DNA of 64,000 nt from JAAEUB01 sp964550345 (GCA_964550345.1 CAZJYZ010000011.1:16256-80255); one strand, 5' to 3'. Numbered from the stretch's first letter, positions 7,133 to 15,900 are shown. Program-made: numbers and translations. Notes: generated by a model from the letters alone, not told the origin.

Positions 7133-8656
7133 TTACGTTTTCTCTGCGGTGTCGCTGGTTTCAGCAACATCAGCGGCGAGTTCAGTGGCGGTTTCCACTT
7201 CGGGGGCCGCCACTTCTGCATCCACCACATCGCCCTTGCCTGACGGATCCGCATAGAGATCATTCAGGCTTTGTATATGGGTCGCCACGGTGTCACGGAT
7301 TACCCGCAGATTACGTGCCACGCGGGTGGACCATCCAACCGGACGGGCCGAGAAAACTGATCCGCGCCAAGAGGTTGAGCGCATGAAGCCAGCGCGCAGG
7401 TTCAACTCGGCCTGCCCCTGTGCCTCGGGTAGCTTGCGCGCCAGACGGCGGCGCATGATGCCGCGCATCCACACATGCTGCGCCCCTATGAGGACCGCAA
7501 TGCCCAGTAGCGTGATCAGGATGTCCCAGCGATGCGCAGCCAGCCATTCGCCACGGAACATACCTTCGGGCAGGGTCCAGCCGAAATTGATCTTGGCAGC
7601 AATAAGCAAGGCAAGCACCAGCCCCACCCCGACTGCATCGCCAATTAATACCCGACGACGCCATTTGTTCTTGGCCTCTGTCAGGCGTGGCAACACATCA
7701 TGTTCAAGTTCGTTGGCAACGTTTTCCAACACCCCTACCACGCGGTAATTGCGCTGAATCTCGACCTCATCCATGCGTTTGTGGATGGCGTTTAGGTCCG
7801 CATCGCGGCGGGCCTGAAACCGGGCGCGCAATGCGTCATCCTCAATCGGCGTCGCGGCTTCTTCGTTGTAGATGGTGAAAAATTTTCCCGAGGTCAGGCC
7901 AGCTTGCGCGATCGAGCGCTGCCAGGCGCCGAACACCTCTTCGGGATTATCTTCGCGCGCAGTGGTATCGATCTGATTGAGAACATAAAAAAACTTCGAC
8001 GTATCCGCGCGCTCGACCGTTCGTTTGACTAGGTGCTGCAACGTATCCTGCATGGCACCGGGCTCGGGGTGGCGCGCATCAAAGAACACTAAAACCAGAT
8101 CCGACAGGTCAATGATGTGATCGGTAATTCGCAAGGTCGAACGCCGCTGGTCATCGGCGTCAAATCCGGGGCTGTCGATCAGAATTTTTGATTTGAGCTT
8201 GTCCGAATGTGTGGTTCTGAGCTGCAGATAGCTTTCAATCCGCTTGCCTTCGCCCTTTGCCACCTTCTCGATCTCGCCCGAGATGCGGTAAAATGGAAAG
8301 CGCGGGTCGGCATCAAGGGCGGATCCGGGTAGGGTATGGTTGCCAGAGGTCGCAGCTGAGCGGTAAGTGATCACGGTGAATTTGTCATCCACCGCCTGAT
8401 TGCCGGTATCCTGAATTTTGTCGCCGATATAGGCGTTGATGAAGGTCGATTTACCCGAGCTGAACGTGCCCATCACCGCAACCAGAGGCCACCAGGATAT
8501 TTTGGTGGCCAAGGAGCTTTCTACGTCCAGCAACCCCAGGCGATAGAGGATTTTGTCAATTTTATAATAGGTTGGCAGAACTTCCAGCAGGGCGGGGTTT
8601 TCACTGGCTAGGTGGTTTTCAAGGCTGGACAGGCGTTTGGTGAGGAACTGGCTCAC
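7133..8656 (-). CDS. dynamin-like GTPase with C-terminal membrane hairpin
   Basis: A 507-residue large GTPase. The G1 motif is in GTFSSGKSTFINAYIGDKI (about 57-75), G3 is DSPGFDADD (about 165), and G4 is the NQID in YVLNQIDTT (about 226). After the G domain comes a helical region, then two membrane helices (about residues 340-357 and 375-395) and a basic cytoplasmic C-terminal part ending in a Glu/Ala-rich tail. Bacterial dynamin-like proteins bind and remodel membranes. The start ATG overlaps the stop of the TPR gene by 4 bases, which suggests coupled synthesis. It is the last gene of the unusual minus-strand cluster. Confidence 0.85.
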   Translation of the reverse strand: MSQFLTKRLSSLENHLASENPALLEVLPTYYKIDKILYRLGLLDVESSLATKISWWPLVAVMGTFSSGKSTFINAYIGDKIQDTGNQAVDDKFTVITYRSAATSGNHTLPGSALDADPRFPFYRISGEIEKVAKGEGKRIESYLQLRTTHSDKLKSKILIDSPGFDADDQRRSTLRITDHIIDLSDLVLVFFDARHPEPGAMQDTLQHLVKRTVERADTSKFFYVLNQIDTTAREDNPEEVFGAWQRSIAQAGLTSGKFFTIYNEEAATPIEDDALRARFQARRDADLNAIHKRMDEVEIQRNYRVVGVLENVANELEHDVLPRLTEAKNKWRRRVLIGDAVGVGLVLALLIAAKINFGWTLPEGMFRGEWLAAHRWDILITLLGIAVLIGAQHVWMRGIMRRRLARKLPEAQGQAELNLRAGFMRSTSWRGSVFSARPVGWSTRVARNLRVIRDTVATHIQSLNDLYADPSGKGDVVDAEVAAPEVETATELAADVAETSDTAEKT

Positions 8657-9225
8657 TGCGTTGCACCGGCTGCGATGACCCGGCTTGCCGCGGCCTGATC
8701 CAGGGAACGCAACACCCCTACAAGGGCGCGTGCCGTGTCCGTGTGCCCGGCAGCCAGCGCTGCCATGGCCGCATTTTCATAGTAAGTTGCCGCTTCGCTA
8801 TTTTGTCCATTCATGAAATAGATATTCCCCAATTCGCCATTCAGGCCTTCATCCTCGGGGTATTGTGCCAGCAAAGTGGTATAGCTTGCAATCGCTGCCT
8901 GAAAATCCCCGCGCCAATAGGCAGAGCGGGCCTCACTCAGTTTCGTTGCATAGGTAGCGTCACCCTCCGAGCCGGTCGCTGCCTGAGGCACAGGCGGTTG
9001 CAGGGTTGCATCCCCCTCGTCCGGAAGCGGAGCGTAAACCGGCGCAGAAGTAGGTGCTGCTGCCGGAGCCTCCACGTGGCTGGTAGAAACCGGTTCACTC
9101 GTCTCAATCGTCGCCTCGGAGCCCCCTGAAAACATGGGCATAAGCGTGTCTCGCTTGAAAAAGCCGAAAACGGCGAGGCCAACCACCAAATAAATCGCTA
9201 GCAATCGCAGTATCGGGGCAATCAT
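8653..9225 (-). CDS. membrane-anchored TPR protein
   Basis: A 190-residue protein with one N-terminal membrane helix (APILRLLAIYLVVGLAVFGF) and a Pro/Ala/Glu/Thr-rich linker (about 35-85). Two to three TPR-like repeats follow, in the region from LSEARSAYWRGDFQAAIASY to MNGQNSEAATYYENAAMAAL. TPR repeats are protein-protein adaptors. With an N-in anchor they would lie in the periplasm. AGAGGAG precedes the ATG. The stop overlaps the start of the dynamin-like gene, so the two proteins are likely partners. This is an inference from coupling, as no specific ligand can be read from the sequence. Confidence 0.8.
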   Translation of the reverse strand: MIAPILRLLAIYLVVGLAVFGFFKRDTLMPMFSGGSEATIETSEPVSTSHVEAPAAAPTSAPVYAPLPDEGDATLQPPVPQAATGSEGDATYATKLSEARSAYWRGDFQAAIASYTTLLAQYPEDEGLNGELGNIYFMNGQNSEAATYYENAAMAALAAGHTDTARALVGVLRSLDQAAASRVIAAGATQ

Positions 9226-9258
9226 GTCAGGCTCCTCTTAGCAGTCTTCAGTCTATCT

Positions 9259-9876
9259 TCAATCTGTGCAAACCACGCGGGCCAGCGCATCAAGCTCGGT
9301 CGCGGCTTTGCTGCCCGGCTCCAGCTCGCTAACCGAAAGCCCTTCGGAAAACGAGCGGCGAAACGCCAGACGCTGCACCAGTTTCGGCATGACCGGGGTG
9401 ACGCCGCGCAGCATGGAAAGGGCTTCCAGCGCCTCGGCGTTTTCGCGGCTGCGCGGATGCGGGTCAGCACGGTTCAAAAAAGCCATGACCGGGGGTAATT
9501 TTCCCTTGGGGCGTTCTTCGCGCATGATTTCCAGAAACCGCTGAGTTGCCCAGATATCTGCCTGGCTGGGCGTAACTGGAATAACCACCCGATCAGCGGC
9601 ACGAATGGCGGCGCGCATGGCTTCCATATCAGAAGCACCCACATCTATCAGATAATGCACGCCTTTTTTCTTGCGCGCCGGCAGTTGGTTCACCACCTCA
9701 AGTCCGGGCTCAACCTCATCTTCCGCACGGATCGCAGCAACATCGCTGACGGTGCGCTGCGGGTCGAGATCGCAAACCTGCACTGTATGACCCTGCTCCT
9801 GCTGCCACAGCGCAAGATTGAAAACGATGGTGCTTTTGCCGGTACCACCTTTGAAATTTGCATAGAGAACGCGCAT
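9259..9876 (-). CDS. orphan ParA/MinD-type ATPase
   Basis: A 205-residue cytoplasmic P-loop ATPase with the deviant Walker A motif KGGTGKST at residue 9. Walker A' (CDLDPQRTVSD) follows, and a Walker-B-like IDVGASDMEAM replaces the usual DxPP. I prefer the ATG at 9876 (AAGGGG seven bases upstream) over an upstream ATG at 9903. ParA proteins segregate plasmids or position protein cargo such as carboxysomes and chemotaxis clusters. No ParB, parS-like repeats, or replication genes lie nearby, so a cargo-positioning role in this cluster is more likely than DNA partition. It could also regulate cell-wall or surface assembly. Confidence 0.88.
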   Translation of the reverse strand: MRVLYANFKGGTGKSTIVFNLALWQQEQGHTVQVCDLDPQRTVSDVAAIRAEDEVEPGLEVVNQLPARKKKGVHYLIDVGASDMEAMRAAIRAADRVVIPVTPSQADIWATQRFLEIMREERPKGKLPPVMAFLNRADPHPRSRENAEALEALSMLRGVTPVMPKLVQRLAFRRSFSEGLSVSELEPGSKAATELDALARVVCTD

Positions 9877-9909
9877 GTCTGCACCCCTTATTTGTCTGCT
9901 CACCGCCCG

Positions 9910-10677
9910 CTATTGTTGGGGCTGAGGCTGTATCTGCGTATATCCCTGCGGCGGCAGGAACATGGCCGGATCAATTGGGCCGACTTTGATGTCTTTCAGC
10001 TGCCGGACGATCCCGCCCGGTATTTCTTCGCGCAGCACGACGCGCAGGCCTGCGTCAAACCACCAGCCGCCAAGGGCTGCGGGTTGATTGGGGCTTTGCA
10101 CAGCGCTGGTCCACCGTTCAACTGATCGGCCCTCCATTTGCTCCATCGCCTGAAAGGTCATGGTCTGGCTGGTACCGTCGGGCCATACCTGGCTAAGTGC
10201 GCGGCGCCTGCCGGTATCCCATTCAACTACGGTCACACCTTCAGCCTGCTGCGATTGAATTTCCCAGCGCTGGGTGATGATGCCTGAAACAGCCCCCTGC
10301 CCCGTCAGCTCGCATCGCAGGCCGCTGGCCTGCATTTCAGCCTCGCTTGGGCATGGGTTTGAAGCGCCTGCGACAGCGTCTTTCACGGACGGGTCGCGGA
10401 TCTCGGCAAATGTCTGGTTTTGCGGATTCACAAGGAAAGCAACACCTTCGGCCCCGCGCATAATCTGGATTGAGGTCTGGCCGTTTGCCTGCATCTCAAG
10501 TCGCATATTTTGACCGGATTTCATAATCCGTCCGATCTGTTCACTGCCGTCGGGCAATATCTGCACGGCGTTCGCCGTAAATGCGCGATCGTCCGGGCTG
10601 GCAGATGTCTGGGCCAAGGCCGGGCTGATCACAGCACTCAGGGCCATGGCGGCGAAAAGGCGGGCAGCATGTCGCAT
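9910..10677 (-). CDS. exported LolA-like / DUF4412-like protein
   Basis: A 255-residue protein with a clear signal peptide (cleavage after SPALA). The mature part has alternating beta segments such as MRLEMQANGQTSIQIMRG, VAFLVNPQNQTFAEI and TVVEWDTGRRRALSQVW. This is the pattern of the half-barrel found in LolA, LolB and DUF4412 proteins, which bind lipids or lipoproteins in the periplasm. There is one cysteine pair (NPCPSEAE..LRCEL). The C-terminal 15 residues are Gln/Pro-rich. The family assignment is tentative. It lies between the globule-like gene and parA in the cluster, with AAGGAC before the ATG. Confidence 0.6.
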   Translation of the reverse strand: MRHAARLFAAMALSAVISPALAQTSASPDDRAFTANAVQILPDGSEQIGRIMKSGQNMRLEMQANGQTSIQIMRGAEGVAFLVNPQNQTFAEIRDPSVKDAVAGASNPCPSEAEMQASGLRCELTGQGAVSGIITQRWEIQSQQAEGVTVVEWDTGRRRALSQVWPDGTSQTMTFQAMEQMEGRSVERWTSAVQSPNQPAALGGWWFDAGLRVVLREEIPGGIVRQLKDIKVGPIDPAMFLPPQGYTQIQPQPQQ

Positions 10678-10701
10678 GGGGCAGTCCTTAGAATATTGGC
10701 G

Positions 10702-10727
10702 CCCTGCCCCGGAATACCGGGACAGGG
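10702..10727. promoter_or_regulatory. long stem-loop downstream of the globule-like gene
   Basis: CCCTGCCCCGG (10702-10712) and CCGGGACAGGG (10717-10727) form an 11-bp stem with one G-U pair and a 4-base loop, in the 68-base gap after the globule-like gene. In the minus-strand transcript no U-tract follows. It is best read as an mRNA 3'-end stabiliser or partial terminator. Confidence 0.65.
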
Positions 10728-10745
10728 AAATTTTTTGCGTCAGGC

Positions 10746-11327
10746 TTAGCTGCCGTCTGCAGGTGCCTCAGGTGCTTGTACTTCGGCGTCAGCTGTTGGA
10801 ACTGCCGGAGCACCCGGGAAACCGGGAGGGGGCATCATGTAGCCAGGCATCGCCGGGTAAGCAGGCATCTCACCGTCAGCATTCGGTACCATCGGGTAGC
10901 CGTAGCCAGGGTAGCCGTAAGGACCGTAGCCCCAGCCGTTACCCATTTGGTTGTTGCCATAGCCGGAACCGTAACCGGAACCCGAACCGCTTGTGCGCGA
11001 GTTGCCCGAGAAGCTCATGTCAAAGGCGCCGTCGCCAAGACCGTTACCGTTGAAGGGACCCCAGTTGTTGCCCCAGCCGTTGTTACCCCAACCGTTGTTG
11101 CCGCCCCAGGGCATCCAGCTGTTGTTGCCGCCCCAAGGGGAACCCCAGTTGTTGCCGCCCCAAGGGGAACCCCAGTTGTTGCCGCCCCATGGGCCACCCC
11201 AACCGTTGTTATACCCACCGGGGTATCCGCCGTAACCAGGAGCACCGCCCCAGTACTGAGCGTTAGCTTCTGCGGCAGCAAGGCCAGCGGCTGCAGCGAT
11301 TGCAGCAATCATAAGTGTCTTTTTCAT
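10746..11327 (-). CDS. exported Gly/Asn/Trp/Tyr-rich protein resembling sulfur-globule proteins
   Basis: A 193-residue protein with a signal peptide (cleavage near AEANA, residue 23). The mature N-terminal half is almost only Gly, Asn, Trp, Pro and Ser, with tandem nonapeptides of the form GGNNWGSPW. The centre reads NGLGDGAFDMSFSGNS and is followed by GYGSGYGNN and a GYGPYGYPGYGYP stretch. The C-terminal 45 residues are Pro/Ala/Met/Glu-rich. This layout (signal peptide, Gly/Asn/Trp repeats, a short '.GD..FDMS.S' core, then Gly-Tyr-Pro) recalls sulfur-globule envelope proteins of purple sulfur bacteria. Low complexity makes homology uncertain, and it could be another surface or matrix protein. 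GGAGAGAG precedes the start. Stem-loops flank the gene. Confidence 0.6.
   Translation of the reverse strand: MKKTLMIAAIAAAAGLAAAEANAQYWGGAPGYGGYPGGYNNGWGGPWGGNNWGSPWGGNNWGSPWGGNNSWMPWGGNNGWGNNGWGNNWGPFNGNGLGDGAFDMSFSGNSRTSGSGSGYGSGYGNNQMGNGWGYGPYGYPGYGYPMVPNADGEMPAYPAMPGYMMPPPGFPGAPAVPTADAEVQAPEAPADGS
11125..11205 (-). repeat. in-frame 27-bp tandem repeats in the globule-like gene
   Basis: Three consecutive 27-base units start at 11125, 11152 and 11179. The first two are identical and the third is diverged. They encode nine-residue Gly-Gly-Asn-Asn-Trp-Gly-Ser-Pro-Trp units. The near identity at nucleotide level suggests recent slippage or recombination. Confidence 0.8.
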
Positions 11328-11399
11328 TTCTCTCTCTCCATTTTGTCCCGGATTAAGTTAGAAGAAACGGGCATCGGGACATATGCCTGTGTCTCGTGT

Positions 11400-11422
11400 G
11401 GCAGAGGGGTCCAGCCCCTGCC
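11400..11422. promoter_or_regulatory. stem-loop upstream of the globule-like gene
   Basis: GGCAGAGGGG (11400-11409) pairs with CCCCTGCC (11415-11422) with a two-base bulge and a 5-base loop. It lies in the 108-base gap between two cluster genes and may be an RNA processing site or a weak terminator upstream of a separate promoter. Confidence 0.5.
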
Positions 11423-11435
11423 GGGTATCTGCGGA

Positions 11436-12179
11436 TCACCAAAAACCAAATGGTGCGCCGCCGAAGATCGGAACTCCTGTGTAGGAGTTATAAGAATTAT
11501 AGGGTGTTCCCCAGCCGCCAAGGCCGGGAACAATGCCAGTGCCAAAACCGGGATACCCAGCACCGAAACCATTGCCATACGGATATCCGCCAACGCCGCC
11601 CGGATAGCCAAATCCAGTGCCAAAAGGCAGGCCGCCAAAGCCATTTCCGAAGGCTTGCTGGCCGGGATAACCGTACCCGCCATACCCCTGAGCCGGATAG
11701 GCGGCGCCATAGGGCAGTTGGGCTGGGGCAGCATATTGCGGCCCCGGTTGAACACGCTGTGCCGGTGCCTGACCGGTACTGGCCAAAGACAATGGCGCAT
11801 AAACAGGTGTCTGTATTGGTGCTGCGGAAGGTGCAGTAGACGTAAACGATGCAGCCGGCGCAACCGGAGTTGCAAGCGGTGCATTCAGAGCTTGAATGCC
11901 AGCCGGATTTTCAAGACGCAAATCAAGATCTGTAGGGGCGAAAACCGGGGTATTTACGCCATTGCCACCAGCCCAGACCTGTATTGGTGTCGCGGTTTGC
12001 ACAATAGGCGCAACAGGTGCAGGGGCCCATTGGTTGGTGGTTTGGGAAAATGCATCCCCCGCGAGTGCCAGCCATGCGACTACTGCCAGACCCGCCGTAG
12101 CCCGGTAGGCTAATTCCGGCCGGGTTTTGCGGCGGACGCTGTCTATGATGGTACAATTTGTCATGCGGTTAGCTTTCAT
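11436..12179 (-). CDS. exported Gly/Tyr/Pro-rich low-complexity protein
   Basis: A 247-residue protein of unknown family. Positively charged N-terminal residues precede a hydrophobic stretch (TAGLAVVAWLALAGDAFSQ, to about residue 46) that looks like a long signal peptide. A Pro/Ala/Thr/Val-rich region follows to about residue 140, then a Gly/Tyr/Phe/Pro-rich C-terminal half (YGGYGYPGQQAFGNG, FGYPGGVGGYPYGNG) ending in FGGAPFGFW. ATG 12179 has AGGTGAGGG upstream. A GTG at 12194 overlapping the preceding stop is the alternative. A terminal aromatic residue is reminiscent of outer-membrane or secretion signals, but this is weak. It sits between two other low-complexity exported proteins. Confidence 0.7.
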   Translation of the reverse strand: MKANRMTNCTIIDSVRRKTRPELAYRATAGLAVVAWLALAGDAFSQTTNQWAPAPVAPIVQTATPIQVWAGGNGVNTPVFAPTDLDLRLENPAGIQALNAPLATPVAPAASFTSTAPSAAPIQTPVYAPLSLASTGQAPAQRVQPGPQYAAPAQLPYGAAYPAQGYGGYGYPGQQAFGNGFGGLPFGTGFGYPGGVGGYPYGNGFGAGYPGFGTGIVPGLGGWGTPYNSYNSYTGVPIFGGAPFGFW

Positions 12180-12190
12180 GGATACGACCC

Positions 12191-12922
12191 TCACCTGTTA
12201 ACCTGGCCTGGGGCCGGATAGGCGGGCGCATAACCCGGATAAAATGGTGCTATCGGCGCGGTGGGCGCTGCCCAATACGGCATTGGGAATGGCCCCTGAA
12301 ATCCCTGATATCCCGGAAAAGCTGGATAGGCGGGATAAGCAGGATAGGCGCGATTGGCAGGGTATTGTGAAGGTTGAGCTACGCTCCGGCCCTGTGTCTG
12401 TCCTTGCGCCTGTACATTCGTTGAGATTGCAGCGCCGCCCTGCATATGGGCCTGACCACCAGCAGATTGTGCATTGGTGTAACCCGGGAAGTAACCCGGT
12501 GCGACCCGTGTCCCGAAATAGGGTGTAGGTGCCGTCGCACGCGCAACTTGATTTATGGGGGCGGCGGTCGCATTCGCAGGGGAGAACTGCGTTGGAGCGA
12601 CCTGACCGCCCCGCCTGTTTGGGCTGGCATTGGGAGACATGCCGCCCTGGTCTGATGTGGCTACATTCTGTGCCGGTGCCTGCATCCAGTAGGGAAGTAA
12701 CTGCCCCTGAGGCGGTGCCCAACGCTGTGTGGCTGCCGGGATCGCGGATTGCTGCACAGTAGGTGTCGGGGTTGGAGTTTGCACCTGAACCTGATTCGGG
12801 CTTGCTTGATACGGCCCCGGAGGCGCAGGCGGATTTCCTCCCCCCTGGGTTTGCGCCAAAAGAGGAACTGCAGAGGTCAGCGCGACCATTGCCAGGGGCA
12901 GTATGAGACGAGTTTTCATCAT
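12191..12922 (-). CDS. exported Pro/Gln/Ala-rich low-complexity protein
   Basis: A 243-residue protein with a signal peptide (MKTRLILPLAMVALTSAVPLLAQ). Its mature part is rich in Pro, Gln, Ala, Thr and Asn. The C-terminal third has repeated Tyr-Pro-Ala units (NRAYPAYPAYPAFPGYQG). No folded domain is visible and no Cys is present. It begins nine bases after the RND permease stop with GGAGAGCACC as ribosome site, and its stop overlaps a GTG start candidate of the next gene. An elastin- or matrix-like structural role is possible. The sequence gives no direct function. Confidence 0.7.
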   Translation of the reverse strand: MMKTRLILPLAMVALTSAVPLLAQTQGGGNPPAPPGPYQASPNQVQVQTPTPTPTVQQSAIPAATQRWAPPQGQLLPYWMQAPAQNVATSDQGGMSPNASPNRRGGQVAPTQFSPANATAAPINQVARATAPTPYFGTRVAPGYFPGYTNAQSAGGQAHMQGGAAISTNVQAQGQTQGRSVAQPSQYPANRAYPAYPAYPAFPGYQGFQGPFPMPYWAAPTAPIAPFYPGYAPAYPAPGQVNR

Positions 12923-12931
12923 GGTGCTCTC

Positions 12932-15900
12932 CTATTCCTCAGGACCCAGAAGGTCGGTGTTTATGCGGATACCCCGCCGTCCGCGTGCCGGCGCCTTTGC
13001 AGCGGGTGATTTCGGGGCTGCTTTAGGCTTCGGCGTAGCTTTGGGCTTAGGTGTAGCTTTAGGTTTAGCGGCAGCCTTTGGCTTGGGCGCGGCTTTCGGC
13101 TTTGCAGTTGCTTTGGGCTTTGGCGCCGCTTTGGCCGCCTGCGAAGCCTTTGGTTTAGGCGCAGCTTTGGGCTTGGGAGCGGGCGCCGGTTTCGGTGCCG
13201 CTTTAGGCTTCGGCGCTGCATTAGGCTTCGGCGCTGCTTTAGGCTTCGGCGCTGCTTTAGGCTTCGGCGCTGCCGCCGGTTTCGGTGCTGCCACTGGTTT
13301 GGGTGGCGCTACTGGTTTGGGCGGTGCTGTCGGTGTTTCACTCACCGCCACATCAGACGCCGCCGCAGAAGCAGCAACCGGAGCGGCCGCGACAGGAGCT
13401 GGGGCAGGTGCTATCGGAGCAGGCTTGATCGAGCCACCACCGCCGGGTGTTCCGTCATCGTCCCCAGAGTCTGACCGTGCAAACAGCCCGGCAATTGCCC
13501 TGAACAGACCTGCAATGATGCGCCAGACAAGACCAAGCACCGCTGCAATTGCCGAAACAGCTGCGATAATTCCGGTCGCAATCAAGTGGCCAATCGGAGT
13601 GTTGCGGCGACGTTCGCGCTGCGCTGTTGCAAGCTGTTCCTGAATTTCGGCCGGCGGCGCGGTTACCACCGCGCTATTCGAGGGTGGAAGCTCAATATCC
13701 GTTCCCGCAACCAGCGACTTCGAGAAACTGACACAACCCAGAGGGATCACGATCAGCGTCAGGATGGTCGAGACCAGCCCGCCGAACATCAGCGAGATCG
13801 CCATGCCCTGGAAAATCGGGTCCGACAGGATCACCGAGGAACCGGCAACCAGCGCGAGGGCGGTTATTATGATTGGGCGTGTCCGGGTCTGGCACGAATA
13901 AACCACCGCATCCTCGACGCTCATCCCTTCGGCAACTGCATGGCGCGAAAAGTCCACCAGCAGGATCGAATTTCGTACGATAATCCCCGCCAGCGCGATG
14001 AACCCAATCATCGAGGTCGCGGTAAAGGACGCGCCGAAGAACCAGTGACCGGGTACGATACCGATCAGGGTCAGCGGGATCGGCGCCATGATGATCGCCG
14101 GCATGGTGAAGTTACCAAACTCCCACACAACAAGGATGTAGATCAGGATAAGTGCCGCCCCAAAGGCCAGGCCCATATCGCGGAAGGTTTCGTAGGTCAC
14201 CGTCCATTCACCGGTCCATTCCAGAGATGATTTCAGGCTGTCAGAGGGCGGCCCGATATAGTTGGTGTCCATACGCACACCGTCGGGGGTGGTGTAATCA
14301 TCCAGCAGGGCCTCAAGCTCAAAGATCGCATAGATAGGCGCACCCAGTCGACCTGCCACTTCGCCGGTGACATATTCAACAGCCCGCAGGTCCTTGTGAT
14401 ACACCGGAGCATCCATGTCGAAGCGCTCAAATCGGCCAAGTTCGGAAAGTGGGATCATGGCGCCATTGGCGGACGGGATCGGAAGCTGCCCGAGGCGACC
14501 CAGATCTGCACGCACCGCCAGAGGCATTTGCAGATAGATCAGCTTTGGCTCAAGGGAGCGTTCGCTTTTCACGTCACCAAGGGTAAAGCCGCCCATGGCC
14601 ATTTCCAGCTGCCGGTTAATGGTCTCAACCGAAACACCACGGCGCGATGCCTTGTCACGATTGACCACAAAACGCCAGGCTTCATAGGGGCTCTCAAGGA
14701 AGCTATCGACGTCAACTACAATCTCAGCCTCTTCAAACAGGGCTACCATATCACGGGCAGCCTGCCGACGAGTTTCGGGATCGGGTCCATAGATCTCAGC
14801 AACCATGGTCTGAAGAACCGGCGGTCCAGGCGGCATTTCCACCACCTCAATGACAGCGCCAAGCTCACGTGCCAGCGGCGTCAGTAAAGCGCGGGCCTCG
14901 ACTGCCAGGTCCTCGGAAGACTTTTCGCGGTAATGCCGGTCCAGCAATTGCACCTGAATGTCCGCATTCCAAGATTGCTGGCGCAGGTACGAATGGCGCA
15001 CCAGACCGTTGAAGTTGAAGGGGCTGGCAGTACCTACATAGGTCTGGGCCGCAGTCACTTCGGGAATGTTCAGAACTTCTGCCGTCAGCTGGTTCACTAC
15101 ATTGGCGGTAACAGGCAAGGCTGTACCCTCGGGCATGTTCACCACGACGTTAAACTCGGGCTTGTTGTCCTTGGGCAGCATTTTGACGGTGACGCCGGTT
15201 GTATAGAACAGGCCTACACTCATGATGAACACGGCCAGCAGGACCACCGCAAAGACCCAGCCCTTTACGCGCTCGCGGATCAGCGGAACGAGGGTCTTGG
15301 CATAGAGGCGCTCAAGAAACTGGTTCTGTTTGTCTTCTTTGTGGTGCGCGCGTTCCAGCGCCTTGATAGGTGGGCGGAACCATTGCGCCAGCCACGGCGT
15401 GAAAATGAACGCCGCAAACAGTGAAAAGATCATTGCTACCGAACCAAGTGCCGGGATCGGCGCCATATAGGGGCCCATCATGCCGGATACAAAACCCATA
15501 GGAAGTAGAGCCGCAATCACCGTGAAGGTTGCCAGAATGGTCGGGTTGCCCACTTCACGCACCGCGTCAATGCTGCAACTTTCGGTACATTCACCGTTCA
15601 TAAGCCAGCGACGGTAGATGTTTTCGACCACAACGATGGCGTCATCCACAAGGATGCCGATTGAGAAGATTAGCGCGAACAGGCTAACCCGATCCACAGT
15701 AAATCCAAGGACCCAGGCCGAGAATACCGTCATCAGGATTACGATCGGAATAACAATCACAACCACAACCGCTGCCCGTGGGCCCAGTGCCAGCCAGATC
15801 ATCAGGGTCACCGCGCCAGTTGCGACAAAGAGCTTGAAGATCAGTTCGTTCACTTTTTCATTGGCGGTTTCGCCGTAGTCACGGGTGATTTCCACATGAA

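Noticed and set aside
11125..11205. Regularly spaced short repeats that could suggest a CRISPR array
   Set aside because: Units are contiguous with no unique spacers, keep the reading frame and encode GGNNWGSPW steps. They are coding tandem repeats, as are the 18-base repeats near 13200.
10776..12113. Long plus-strand open frame (445 codons) opposite the low-complexity genes
   Set aside because: It runs antisense through three genes with signal peptides and ribosome sites. Its own translation is Arg/Ser/Cys-rich without any domain. Open because of the biased codons on the minus strand.
12903..13643. Plus-strand frame coding Gly/Phe/Ala/Leu repeats (GFGAALGFGAALG)
   Set aside because: It is the mirror of the Lys/Pro/Ala repeats of the RND tail. 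The RND frame continues from a well-conserved domain, so the antisense frame is an artefact of the repeat.
13586..14230. Charged plus-strand frame opposite the RND permease
   Set aside because: Composition (His/Arg/Asp/Gln) is that of an antisense shadow of membrane helices. No ribosome site or homologous motif.
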